Positions 22,113-30,473 of a stretch of DNA of 30,989 nucleotides are shown piece by piece (the first letter of the stretch is position 1; each line of letters opens with the position of its first letter). This stretch comes from Candidatus Limnocylindrales bacterium (GTDB lineage: Bacteria; Chloroflexota; Limnocylindria; Limnocylindrales; CSP1-4). A program made the position numbers and the translations under genes. The stretch is from the NCBI GenBank assembly GCA_031292335.1, contig JARLHH010000171.1, positions 1 to 30,989 of the forward strand, read 5' to 3'. The notes beneath the pieces were generated by a model, which saw only the letters and a program-made list of their open reading frames with translations, was not told the origin of the DNA and searched no databases.

Positions 22113-22139
22113 CGCGGGCGCGGGAGAGCGCCCGCGCCC
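22113..22139 (-). terminator. GC hairpin with two alternative folds after mog
   Basis: CGCGGGCGC (22113-22121) pairs with GCGCCCGCG (22128-22136), and alternatively GGGCGCGGG (22116-22124) pairs with CCCGCGCCC (22131-22139); both stems are 9 bp and exclude each other. It lies about 25 bases past the mog stop and likely ends the moeA-moaC-mog transcript. Confidence 0.55.
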
Positions 22140-22163
22140 CGTGTGGCCACTGCCCGCGGCCGG

Positions 22164-22652
22164 TTAGTCCTCGTGGTCGTAGGGACCGCGCAGCGTCTCC
22201 AGGGCGTGGTCCAGCACCGGCTCGAGCACGGCCAGCGACTCGAGCGCCGCGCGCGGGCTGCCCGGCAGGTTGACGATCAGCGTCCGGCCCCGCACGCCCA
22301 CGACCGCGCGGGACAGGATCGCCGTGGGAGTCTTCGCGCGGCCGTCCGCCCGCATCGCCTCGGCGAAGCCGGGGACCTCGTAGTCGATCACGGCGAGCGT
22401 GGCCTGCGGCGTGACGTCGCGGGGTGTCAGGCCCGTGCCGCCGGTGGTCAGGATCAGTGGGTGGCGCGCCGCCGCCGCGACAAGCATCGACTCGATCCGC
22501 CGGCGCTCATCCGGAACGATCTCGCGCTCAACGGCGAACCCGAGGCCCCCAAGGCGCGCGGCGATCTCCCCACCGGAGACGTCTTCGCGCTCGCCCGACG
22601 AGCTGCGGTCGCTGACGGTGAGGACGAACGCCGTCCGGGGCCTCGACGCCAT
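22164..22652 (-). CDS. mog: MogA/MoaB-family molybdopterin adenylyltransferase
   Basis: A 162-residue protein of molybdenum cofactor synthesis that adenylylates molybdopterin before metal insertion by MoeA. The fold markers are FVLTVSDRSSSGEREDVSG, LILTTGGTGLTPRDVTPQAT (the MPT-binding GGTGL), EVPGFAEAMRADG and GRTLIVNLPGSPRAALESL. Length is typical. It starts 3 bases after moaC. MogA and MoaB do the same reaction and cannot be separated by eye. A hairpin follows. Confidence 0.94.
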   Translation of the reverse strand: MASRPRTAFVLTVSDRSSSGEREDVSGGEIAARLGGLGFAVEREIVPDERRRIESMLVAAAARHPLILTTGGTGLTPRDVTPQATLAVIDYEVPGFAEAMRADGRAKTPTAILSRAVVGVRGRTLIVNLPGSPRAALESLAVLEPVLDHALETLRGPYDHED

Positions 22653-22655
22653 CGA

Positions 22656-23363
22656 TCACGGCCCCGGCCGGCGCGGCGCACGGCGGATCCCGCCGGTCCG
22701 CGCCGGGCCGCGCACGCCCTTCGCCCGCATCACCGGCGGCCCTGCGGGAAGGAAGCCCCTGCCGGGGGCGGCCGGGGTGGGCGGGGCGGCCGGATGCCCG
22801 GCGACCGGATGTCCGGCGGCCGGATGCGGGGCGACGGCCGCGGGCGTGGCGTCCGAGCCTTCCCGCCGCCACTCGCCGGACTTCCCGCCCACCTTGCTCA
22901 CCAGTCGGACGTGGCGGATCTCCACGCCCTTCTCGACGCCCTTCACCATGTCGTACACGGTGAGCGCCGCCACGCTGGCCGCCACGAGCGCCTCCATCTC
23001 CACCCCGGTGGGCCCGACGGTGGCGGCCTCGGCGCGGATGCGCAGGGCCGATGCCGCCCGGTCCGGCGTGATCGTCACGACCAGGTCCGTCAGGGCCAGC
23101 GGATGGCAGAGCGGGATCAGCTCCGCGGTGCGCTTGCCGCCCATCACCCCGGCGATCTCCGCCACCGTGAGCACGTCGCCCTTGGGGCCGCGTCCGTCGA
23201 TCACGAGGCTGAGCGTCTCCTGGCTGCAGACGACCTCGGCCTCGGCGACCGCCCGGCGCGCGGTGATCGGCTTCGCCGAGACGTCCACCATCCGCGGCCG
23301 TCCACCCCGATCCACGTGGGTCAGGCGGCGGCGATCCGCCCGCGGCTTCGATCGCTCGTCCAT
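22656..23363 (-). CDS. moaC: Cyclic pyranopterin monophosphate synthase MoaC with C-terminal extension
   Basis: A 235-residue MoaC, which with MoaA makes cyclic pyranopterin from GTP. Core (about 1-168): HVDRGGRPRMVDVSAKPITA, GVMGGKRTAELIPLCHPLAL, VGPTGVEMEALVAASVAALT, VYDMVKGVEKGVEI and KVGGKSGEW, including the catalytic Lys and Asp context. Family proteins end near here (about 160), but this one continues some 65 residues of Pro/Ala/Gly/His/Arg (PAAGHPVAGHPAAPPTP). GGAGG precedes the ATG at 23363. A 41-base gap separates it from moeA. Confidence 0.94.
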   Translation of the reverse strand: MDERSKPRADRRRLTHVDRGGRPRMVDVSAKPITARRAVAEAEVVCSQETLSLVIDGRGPKGDVLTVAEIAGVMGGKRTAELIPLCHPLALTDLVVTITPDRAASALRIRAEAATVGPTGVEMEALVAASVAALTVYDMVKGVEKGVEIRHVRLVSKVGGKSGEWRREGSDATPAAVAPHPAAGHPVAGHPAAPPTPAAPGRGFLPAGPPVMRAKGVRGPARTGGIRRAPRRPGP

Positions 23364-23404
23364 GCCACCTCCGTGCCGGGCGCTGCCCGGATCCGTGTCC
23401 GCGC

Positions 23405-24739
23405 TCAGGGACGGTCCAGCCACCACAGCCCGACGCCCGATCCGGCCGGCAGGCCGGCGACCGATTCTGGCACGACCGCGAACGCGTCGGCAGATGCCAG
23501 CGCGGAGAGCTGGTGACTCTCCTGGCCGCCCGCGAGGACCACCCGCACGCGGCCGGCCGCGTCGCGCATCGGCGCCCCGGTCGCCGCGTCCCGCAGGGCC
23601 GCAACCCGCAGGAACGCCCGCCGTCCCGCCGACTTCGTGACCGGCTCCTCCAGGACTGCCATATCCACCGGGCGCAGCAGCGCGTCCGGGCTCCGGCCGG
23701 CGAGCCGGCGGAGCGCGGGCCGCACGAACACCTCGAACGTGACGAAGACGGAGACCGGGTTGCCCGGCAGCCCGAAAAGGAGCACCGGCGGGCCAGGCTG
23801 GTCGCCGCCCCGCGGCGCGGTTCCGAACGCGAAGGGCTTGCCCGGCTGGATCGCGGCGCGCCACAGGTCCACGGTCCCCACCCGCGCGAACGCGCCGCGC
23901 ACGACGTCGTACGGACCCACCGAGACTCCGCCGCTCACGATGACGAGATCCGCATCGACGAGCGCCGACCGCAGGAGCTGCAAGGTCGGCTCGAGCCGGT
24001 CCGGTGCGATCCCGACGTGGCGCGCGTCTGCTCCGGCCGCCGTGCAGAGGGCGACGAGAGCCGGCCCGTTGGCGTCCGGGATACCGGCCGGTCCAAGCTC
24101 GCTGCCCGCCCGACGGAGCTCGTCGCCGGTGGAGAGGATCGCGACCTTGGGGCGCGCGTGAACCGAGACCCGCGCGACGCTGCCGGCGGCGATGATCGCT
24201 ATCTCGGCCGGCCCGATCGCCCGCCCGGCCTCCAGGACCCGGCGCCCCAGCTGGAGGTCGCTCGCCTGCGTTCGCACGTTCCTGGAGCGGGCCGCGGCCT
24301 CGTGGACGCGAATCCAGGCGGGAAGCGGCCCCGTGGCATCGCGGCCGCGCGGCGCCGCCGACCCATCCGCCGCCACCGGCGTCGTGAGCTCCACCGCCAC
24401 CACCGCGTCCGCACCGGGTGGCATCGGTGCACCGGTCGCGATTCGCAGGGCGAGGCCCGGGGTCACGCTGATCTCCGAGGCACGGCCAGCCGCCACCTCG
24501 CCGGCAACGCGCAGGGGGACGGGGTCATCTTCCCGCGCGGCGGCCACGTCCGCCGAACGGATCGCATACCCGTCCATCGCCGAGTTGTCCCACGGCGGCA
24601 GGTCGGTGGCGGCGACGACATCCACCGCGAGCACCCGCCCCAGGGCGTCGGAGAGGTCCACGTCCTCGGCGGGCAGAGGGGCGGCAATGGCCGCCAGGAC
24701 CTGTGTGCGAGCATCCTCGATGGGCATCAGCTCGTTCAT
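23405..24739 (-). CDS. moeA: Molybdopterin molybdenumtransferase MoeA
   Basis: A 444-residue MoeA that inserts molybdate into adenylated molybdopterin. Domains in order: SDALGRVLAVDVVAATDLPP with WDNSAMDGYAIRS (I), RIATGAPMPPGADAVVAVE (II), PKVAILSTGDEL, DANGPALVALCTAAG, VIVSGGVSVGPYDVV (MPT-binding III), KPFAFGTA, FGLPGNPVSVFVTFEVFVRP, and a C-terminal barrel (SAGRRAFLRVAAL to GGQESHQLSALASADAF, IV). The ATG overlaps the site-2 protease stop (ATGA), so it belongs to the upstream operon, with moaC and mog following. Confidence 0.96.
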   Translation of the reverse strand: MNELMPIEDARTQVLAAIAAPLPAEDVDLSDALGRVLAVDVVAATDLPPWDNSAMDGYAIRSADVAAAREDDPVPLRVAGEVAAGRASEISVTPGLALRIATGAPMPPGADAVVAVELTTPVAADGSAAPRGRDATGPLPAWIRVHEAAARSRNVRTQASDLQLGRRVLEAGRAIGPAEIAIIAAGSVARVSVHARPKVAILSTGDELRRAGSELGPAGIPDANGPALVALCTAAGADARHVGIAPDRLEPTLQLLRSALVDADLVIVSGGVSVGPYDVVRGAFARVGTVDLWRAAIQPGKPFAFGTAPRGGDQPGPPVLLFGLPGNPVSVFVTFEVFVRPALRRLAGRSPDALLRPVDMAVLEEPVTKSAGRRAFLRVAALRDAATGAPMRDAAGRVRVVLAGGQESHQLSALASADAFAVVPESVAGLPAGSGVGLWWLDRP

Positions 24740-25884
24740 GGACGTGACCTCGCCAGGACCGAACGTTCGTGGACCAGCCGCCCGATCCCCCGCCGGGTCA
24801 GCACGCCCACCAGCTGGCCATCGTCGATCACGGGCAGGCCATCGACACCCGCCGCGTGGAGAAGCGCCGCGGCGGGTCGCAGGTCATCCCCGGGAGCGGT
24901 CGGCGGGAGCAGGTCTGCGGGCGTCATGGCGACCGCGGCCTGGGTCCGTCTCCAGGCCGAGCGGCCCGCCCGGCGGAGCTCCCGCGGCCCTACCAGGCCC
25001 ACCAGGCGATCGCCGGCCATGACCCGGACGAGCGAGGCGCTCTCCGGTCCCGACAGGACCGCCGCGAACGCGTCGAGCGTCACCTGTGGCGGCACCGCGG
25101 GAAGGTCGCGCTCCATCGCGTCGCCGACGGTGGCGCCGGCGACGAGCTCCTCCAGCACCTCCTGGCGAACCTGCGCGCCGCTTGATCCCCGGACGAACCA
25201 GCCCAGCACGGCCACGAAGATGCCGTCCACCAGGTCGCCTGTCACGGCCAGCAGCACGCCCGCCGCCATCAGCCCGATGCCGAGGAGACGCCCCGCCAGG
25301 CCGGCGACCCGCGTTCCGCGGCTCTCATCCCGGGTCAGCCCCCAGGCGATCGCGCGGAGCAGCCGGCTGCCGTCCAGCGGGAAGACCGGCGCCAGGTTGA
25401 CCAGGCCAACGAAACAGCTCAGCAGCCCGACGGTCGCCAGGGCGTCCCCGGCCGCCTCGGCCGTGACCCCGATGGCCCCGGGCGGGTTGATCGCCACCGA
25501 GATCACCAGGGCCGCGAAGCCGAGGCCCAGGCTGGCCGCCGGTCCGGCGATGGCGATCGCCGCCTCCCAGGCTGCCGTGCGGGCGCCGCGCTCGGCCGGC
25601 GACACGCCGCCGAAGAGCAACAGCGTCACCGAGGCGGGGGATGCGTGCGCCCGGCGCGCCACGGCCAGGTGGGCGATCTCGTGCAGGAGCACCGAGATGA
25701 AGAAGCCGGCACCGGCCGCGATCGCGACCACCCAGGAGACGCTGCCCGACCACCCCGGGTTCTGCCCGGGAAGGTCCACGGCCCCGAGCGACGCCACGAG
25801 GAACGCCACGATCAGCGTCCACGAGAGGTGCACGCGGATCTCCGTGCCCATCAGTCGCGCGACCGGGACTCCCCGCGTCAGCAC
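24736..25884 (-). CDS. Site-2-type membrane metalloprotease (M50) with CBS pair
   Basis: About 382 residues from a GTG at 25884, one base after the preceding stop; the start VPVARLMGTEIRVHLSW matches the family entry. Zinc motif LLHEIAHLAVARR (His68, Glu69, His72) and the second ligand in NLAPVFPLDGSRLLRA are in membrane helices, about six in all. Residues about 250-375 form two CBS domains (GDAMERDLPAVPP, MTPADLLPPTAPGDDL, VDGLPVIDDGQLVGVLTRRG) that sense adenosyl ligands in the family. These S2P relatives cut membrane-bound regulators. It lies in an operon with DUF4332, DUF1461 and moeA; a target is not evident. Confidence 0.92.
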   Translation of the reverse strand: MLTRGVPVARLMGTEIRVHLSWTLIVAFLVASLGAVDLPGQNPGWSGSVSWVVAIAAGAGFFISVLLHEIAHLAVARRAHASPASVTLLLFGGVSPAERGARTAAWEAAIAIAGPAASLGLGFAALVISVAINPPGAIGVTAEAAGDALATVGLLSCFVGLVNLAPVFPLDGSRLLRAIAWGLTRDESRGTRVAGLAGRLLGIGLMAAGVLLAVTGDLVDGIFVAVLGWFVRGSSGAQVRQEVLEELVAGATVGDAMERDLPAVPPQVTLDAFAAVLSGPESASLVRVMAGDRLVGLVGPRELRRAGRSAWRRTQAAVAMTPADLLPPTAPGDDLRPAAALLHAAGVDGLPVIDDGQLVGVLTRRGIGRLVHERSVLARSRP

Positions 25885-25885
25885 G

Positions 25886-26563
25886 TCAGGCGCTCCGCTT
25901 CGCCATGCGGCGCGCGAGGGCCCAGGTCGCCAGCGTGAGGAGCAGGCCCACGACCGCGATCGCGACGCTTGTCTCCGTCCAGAAGTCGTACGGGAAGAGC
26001 TGGACCAGGCGGTCCGTCGCCGGGTCGAACTCCCAGTTGCCGGCCGGGAACAGGACGTCGTGGAAGAGGGTGAAGGCCTGGTCGAAGGCGAAGGCAAATG
26101 CGCTCCCGATCACGACCGCGCCCACGGCGAGGATCGCGGCGCCACGGGCGACCGCGCGCCAGAACCAGCCCCGTGCCCGCCAGCGGATCCCGCCGAGCAC
26201 GAGCACGACGATCGCCGCGACCACCAGCAGGACGAACACGACGACGACGCGGTGCACGTCGCCCATGTGGGCCTGCTCGCGCTCGTTGAAGACGGGCACA
26301 CCGGCCACGGCCTGGGTGAAGGTGCCCGGCCCGAGGAAGACCTCGCTCACCACGGAATCCGTCACCGCGTGCACGGTCGCCGGCGGGTAGCCGGTCCAGA
26401 GGTCGGCGCGGGTCCGGTCCTGCTCGAAGGCGATCCAGAGCGGATTGAAGAACAGGCCCACGGCGAGGCCGACCAGCCCCAGGATGGTGGCCAGCGCCAC
26501 CGCGATCGCCGCCGGCGACCGGCGCGCGCCCTGCTCGCCGCTCGCCTCCGGGGTGACGGTCAT
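25886..26563 (-). CDS. DUF1461/TIGR01906-family membrane protein
   Basis: A 225-residue protein with four helices: IAVALATILGLVGLAVGLFF, VVVVFVLLVVAAIVVLVLGG, a third near AAILAVGAVVIGSAFAFAF, and VAIAVVGLLLTLATWAL. The loop before the last helix, FHDVLFPAGNWEFDPATD with RLVQLFPYDFW, is diagnostic of this family of unknown function. The ATG overlaps the DUF4332 stop (ATGA), preferred over an upstream in-frame start at 26596. Confidence 0.9.
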   Translation of the reverse strand: MTVTPEASGEQGARRSPAAIAVALATILGLVGLAVGLFFNPLWIAFEQDRTRADLWTGYPPATVHAVTDSVVSEVFLGPGTFTQAVAGVPVFNEREQAHMGDVHRVVVVFVLLVVAAIVVLVLGGIRWRARGWFWRAVARGAAILAVGAVVIGSAFAFAFDQAFTLFHDVLFPAGNWEFDPATDRLVQLFPYDFWTETSVAIAVVGLLLTLATWALARRMAKRSA

Positions 26564-26949
26564 TGGTCGTGGAGCGTCCGGGCCTGCTCCCACCACGTCT
26601 CGACCACGAGGTCGCTCGGCGGCGTCACCTGGAGGCGGCCCGCCGCCCGGCCGATTGCCGCGGCGAACGTCTCGAGATCCACCCCGAGCACGGATCCGAG
26701 CCCGTCGAAGCCGGCTACGGCGAACAGGTCGTGCTCGGCGGAGCCGAACCCGGCCAGGTTCAGGAGCAGGGCCTCGTCGCGCCAGCGCAGGACGTCGTTC
26801 GTGGACGCGTCCACCTGGTCCGCCAGGGTCTGGCGCCGCGTCGGCGTCTCCGAGACTTCCAGCAGGAGCCCCGTTGTGAAGATGCCCTGGCGCGCCAGGC
26901 GCTCCAGGTGGATCGGCTCGATCCGGGTCAGCTCAGCGATGGGCGGCAC
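26560..26949 (-). CDS. DUF4332 helix-hairpin-helix protein
   Basis: A 129-residue protein from a GTG at 26949, with PPIAELTRIEPIHLERLARQ, GIFTTGLLLEVSETPTRR, DVLRWRDEALLLNLAGFG and LGVDLETFAAAIGRAAGRLQ, the repeated HhH pattern of DUF4332, related to proteins with nucleic-acid-binding folds. The family's role is unknown. GGAGGAG precedes the start and a TACAAT -10 lies 40 bases upstream. It is the first gene of the operon that runs through DUF1461, the site-2 protease and moeA. Confidence 0.85.
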   Translation of the reverse strand: MPPIAELTRIEPIHLERLARQGIFTTGLLLEVSETPTRRQTLADQVDASTNDVLRWRDEALLLNLAGFGSAEHDLFAVAGFDGLGSVLGVDLETFAAAIGRAAGRLQVTPPSDLVVETWWEQARTLHDQ

Positions 26950-26988
26950 GGGAGCGGCTCCTCCGGCAGGGTGACGCGTGGAGGCGCC

Positions 26989-26994
26989 ATTGTA
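26989..26994 (-). promoter_or_regulatory. Candidate -10 of the DUF4332-moeA operon
   Basis: TACAAT on the minus strand would give a start near 26982 and a leader of about 33 bases. A possible -35 (GGTCGT) is 17 bases upstream but weak. Confidence 0.5.
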
Positions 26995-27039
26995 CGGTCC
27001 GGCGCTCCGCGACGACCGCGGGCGGCGCCCGGCGCAGGC

Positions 27040-27243
27040 TCAGCGCTTCGGCTTCTCGTCTCCCCAGTTCCAGTGGACGTCGTCGTCCTCCTGCGGGGCG
27101 CCCTTCGCGCCCTCGCCTCCGCCCGGCCCGTGGGCCGCTCCGTATCCCCCCAGCCGCGACGAGCGAACCCACCCGCGGGCAAGCAGGACCAGGGCGAGCC
27201 CGATGACACCGAATAGGGCGAGAGTCGCGAGCACCGCTTGCAT
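27040..27243 (-). CDS. Small membrane protein of unknown function
   Basis: A 67-residue frame: one N-terminal helix (VLATLALFGVIGLALVLLA) then an Arg/Gly-rich tail and a charged end GAPQEDDDVHWNWGDEKPKR. It lies 47 bases after the Lgt-like gene on the same strand. No Shine-Dalgarno precedes the ATG. Hydrophobic start followed by a hydrophilic acidic tail is protein-like, but no family is recognised. Confidence 0.6.
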   Translation of the reverse strand: MQAVLATLALFGVIGLALVLLARGWVRSSRLGGYGAAHGPGGGEGAKGAPQEDDDVHWNWGDEKPKR

Positions 27244-27290
27244 GGTGAGGATGATGCGCTCTTGCGGCGCACCCCGCCCGCACCGGCGCC

Positions 27291-28127
27291 TCAGGGAAGC
27301 CCGGCCCCGAGCGGCGAGTCCTGCCGTCGCAACGCCACGCGGCCGAGCAACCCCACCCCGAACGCGAGTGCTCCCAGGGCATACGCCTCGACGAGCACCG
27401 GCTCCGGGAGGAGCTGGTCGAGCGACGGAACGCGCAGGGTCTGGTTGAAGGCGCGGAAGGCCAGAAAGCCGGTCGCGAAGAGCAGGGCCGGCACCCCGTC
27501 CGGTTCACCGCGCCGCCCCAGGCGGAGGGCGACCGCCGCCAGGGCGATGGCGGCGGTCGCCTCGTAGAGTTGGGTGGGATGGACCGGGCTGACCCGGCCG
27601 AACAGGGCTCCCGCATTCCCCCCGATCACCTGCTGGCCCCACGCCGCGCTGCCGGGCGGGAACACGACGCCCCAGGGGAGGCCGGTCGCGATCCCCGCGC
27701 AGCAGCCGTTGAGGAAGCAGCCGATCCGCAGGAGCACGAGCCCCGTCGCGATCGGCACCACCAAACGGTCGGCCAGGCGAGCGGTGTCCAGGTGCCAGTG
27801 GCGAGCCAGCCAGAGCAAGACCGCCCCGGAGCCGGCAAGGCCGCCGTACAGGGCGAACTCGCTCGGCTCGAGGACGAAGGCACTGGCCGGATCGGCTGCG
27901 TACCGGGAGGGCGCGAGGATCACCGCCAGGAGCCGTGCCCAGACGAGGCCGGCCAGCACCGCCGCCGCCAGGCCGCCGATCGCGGATCGCCGGCCGACGC
28001 CCATCCGGACGAGGACGCGGCCCGCGAGGCCGCCCGCGACGAGGGCGGCGAGGACCAGGAACGCGAGGTACGACCGAAGGGTGATCGACGCGCTGCCGAC
28101 CGCGACGTCGATAAGGATGGGATGCAA
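27291..28127 (-). CDS. Prolipoprotein diacylglyceryl transferase-family protein (divergent)
   Basis: A 278-residue, seven-helix membrane protein of the Lgt family, which adds diacylglycerol to lipoprotein Cys residues. The signature reads LLRIGCFLNGCCAGIATGLP then WGVVFP, with VSPVHPTQLYEA after it; true Lgt has GRxGNFxNxExxGxPT, so Asn and Glu of the signature are replaced by Cys residues. It may be a paralogue rather than the housekeeping enzyme. A TTG start is used, with GGGAAG that overlaps the preceding gene's TAG stop, 10 bases away. It follows directly a lipoprotein gene on the same strand. Confidence 0.85.
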   Translation of the reverse strand: MHPILIDVAVGSASITLRSYLAFLVLAALVAGGLAGRVLVRMGVGRRSAIGGLAAAVLAGLVWARLLAVILAPSRYAADPASAFVLEPSEFALYGGLAGSGAVLLWLARHWHLDTARLADRLVVPIATGLVLLRIGCFLNGCCAGIATGLPWGVVFPPGSAAWGQQVIGGNAGALFGRVSPVHPTQLYEATAAIALAAVALRLGRRGEPDGVPALLFATGFLAFRAFNQTLRVPSLDQLLPEPVLVEAYALGALAFGVGLLGRVALRRQDSPLGAGLP

Positions 28128-28137
28128 GCGCGCTTCC

Positions 28138-30272
28138 CTACTTGTCGCGCGTGACGGTCCACTCCGCCCTTGCCGAGTAGCCGGACCCCTCGAAGCTCAT
28201 GGCGCCCTTGATCGTGTCCTCCCCGTTGACCATAACGGGGGTCCCGGTCATCGTGCACGTACCGCTGCTGCACTGGTCGCCGAAGTCGAAGGTGATCAGC
28301 CCCTCCTCGTACACGAGCGGCAGCGTGGTCGGATCCGACTCGGTGACCGTGCCGTTCTCGCCATCCGTGCTGAGCGACGAGGCGTCGATCACGAAGGTGC
28401 CCTTCCCCTTGCCCTCCTTGTCCGCGACGAGGTCCAGGGTCATGGGCAGAGCCTTGCCGCGCAGGGCATCGAGGATCGCGAGGTCGCAGCCCTCGTCCGA
28501 GGCCTTCTTCTCGGCGGCTGCATCCATGCTGATGTCCGTGAAGGTGAGCGTGCCGCTCCAGGAGCCGTTGATGTCCATCGGGCCCTTGGTCACCGGGATC
28601 CGGAGGAAGTCAACGTACTTCCAGGTTCCGTTGACGACGCCCATCTCGTAGAAGCCCAGGTCGTTGACCCCGTCCTTCAGGTCGACGGTCAGCTCGGTCC
28701 CCCAGGCGGACAGCTTGCTGGCGCCCCTGAAGATCAGAAGGTCGCCCTGACCGCCGGCGGGGACGACGAGGCGCACCCGCAGCGTGGCGTCCGAAGTGGT
28801 GTACTCCTTCTCGAACGGCTTCCAGGTGTCATTGCCCTCTTCGTCCTGGCCTGTCCAGACCTCGAGGCTGTACGCGGGGAACGTCGAATCCCCGATCGCG
28901 CTGGCCTCGAACTCCGCCCAGTCGGCGGCGATGGACGCGGCCGACTTTGCTGCCTCGACCGGGATGAAGGCGAAGTGGGTGTAGCTGACGGCGCCGCCGG
29001 TGGCGATGGACCCGGCGCTGTCGCCCGAGCTGTACGGCCCCAGCACCCCCGTCGCCGCGTCGTAGGCGATGGAGCGCAGGCGTCCCGGATAGTTCGGGTC
29101 GGCGACGTACACGCGGGTCGGCGTCACCCGGTAGACGGCGATGGCATGGCCGTGACCTTCCGCAGCGTCCCAGATCGCGAGCTCCTGGGGCTCGCCTGTC
29201 AGCCCGATCGCCAACCGCAGGAGGTCATAGGTCAAGGTGCCGGAGTTGTCGAGATTGCTGTAGCTCTCCCAGGCTGACGGATTCGTGTGGGGCCCGGCCT
29301 GGACCACCGAGGCGAGCCGGTACCCGTCCGAGTCGTCCTGCCAGAGGGTCGGCGTCTTCTCTGGGGCGCCGTTGTTGTCGTACAGGCCGTGGAGCGGGGA
29401 GGCCCCACCGCCCAGGCGCTGGTTCACGTAGTACCAGATCTCGCTGTCGACCTGGCCCTCGCAATGGCCGCCCGGAGCCACGTAGGAGCCGTAGTTCGTG
29501 AACTCCCAGTCGTCAACGCCGGGGCGGAAGCCGGAGTCCACGGTGGCCGGAATCGTTGCCTTGTCGAGGAGCGCCAGGAAGATGTCCGAGAAGTGAGCCG
29601 CTGCGAGGGTCACCGAGCCGGCGTCGGAGGACGCGACCGGAAGCGGGTCGAGCGTGCCTCCGTCGCCGTGGTAGTAGAGCCCGAGCACCGTGGCTCCCGC
29701 CGGAACCGTCGCGGGGATCGTGACCAGGACGGCGCCCCCGCCGGCGACGATCCCGCCGTTGTCGATGCTGATCAGCGGGCTGATCGGCGTGATAGCGGAC
29801 GCGAAGGTCGAGCCCGAAATCGACCGCTCCGAGACGGTGAACGCCACGTCGGCCGTGTACGTCCCCGCCGGAACCGTGATCGTCAGCCCGTCGAGGGGAT
29901 CCCCGGCCTTCGCGACCGTGATCGTTCCGCCGCCGCTCCCCACGTCTGGCTCGCCAGCGCGGCGCTGGTGGCAAGGGTCAGGCTGCCCTTGACCGCGGGC
30001 GTTGCCGGCTCGGCAGGCGGCACATCGCCCTGCTCGAGGATCGGGGGCACGAGCGAGCTGGGATCGCTGATCCCGTCCACCAGCGGCGCGACGGCCAGCG
30101 GCGCCGCCGGCGACCCGGCGGCGGGAGATCCGGGGGCGCCTGAGCCCGATGCTGGAGGCCCCTGGACGCCCGAGCCGGGCGTCGCCGGGGACGAGCCACC
30201 ACAGGCGGCGACCATGAGCACCGCGACCAGCGGGGCGAGCATTCGGAGTGGGAGCGAGCGGCTGCGATCCAT
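28138..30272 (-). pseudogene. Frameshifted lipoprotein with papain-like peptidase region
   Basis: The N-terminus (ATG at 30272, lipobox MLAPLVAVLMVAACGG, Pro/Ser/Ala linker) is in one frame down to about 29945; the rest is in another frame that begins GSGGGTITVAKAGDPLDG and runs to the TAG at 28138. The frames meet near 29937-29945, at a TGGGG run, and one base is missing there. After joining, about 710 residues: a beta-rich region (ADVAFTVSERSISG), then a papain-like block with APGGHCEGQVDSEIWYYV (Cys), GHGHAIAVYRV (His) and VYVADPNYPG (Asp/Asn), then beta-rich C-terminal parts. Either a sequence error, recent decay, or -1 slippage; protein-like character is kept throughout, which suggests error or recent change. 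Confidence 0.78.
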
Positions 30273-30461
30273 GGAGGGCGTCCTCTCGTCGTGCGGGTCT
30301 GGGCGGGCAGGCACGAACGGGACGCGGCGGGCATTCGCGGTGAGCGTCCGCTGCTCGAGATGTTTGGGGGCCTGTGCGGCGCGTGCCAAGGGCCATTGGT
30401 CAGTGGTCGCCCGGGTCCCGCGGCGGTTCCGATCCGAGACGAGCCCGGCCCGCAAACAGGC

Positions 30462-30467
30462 TAGGAT
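30462..30467 (+). promoter_or_regulatory. Candidate -10 giving a leaderless lipoprotein transcript
   Basis: TAGGAT ends 6 bases before the GTG at 30474, with no ribosome-binding sequence between, so the transcript likely begins at the start codon. It lies in the 201-base divergent gap that also serves the frameshifted lipoprotein gene. Confidence 0.5.
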
Positions 30468-30473
30468 CGACGC

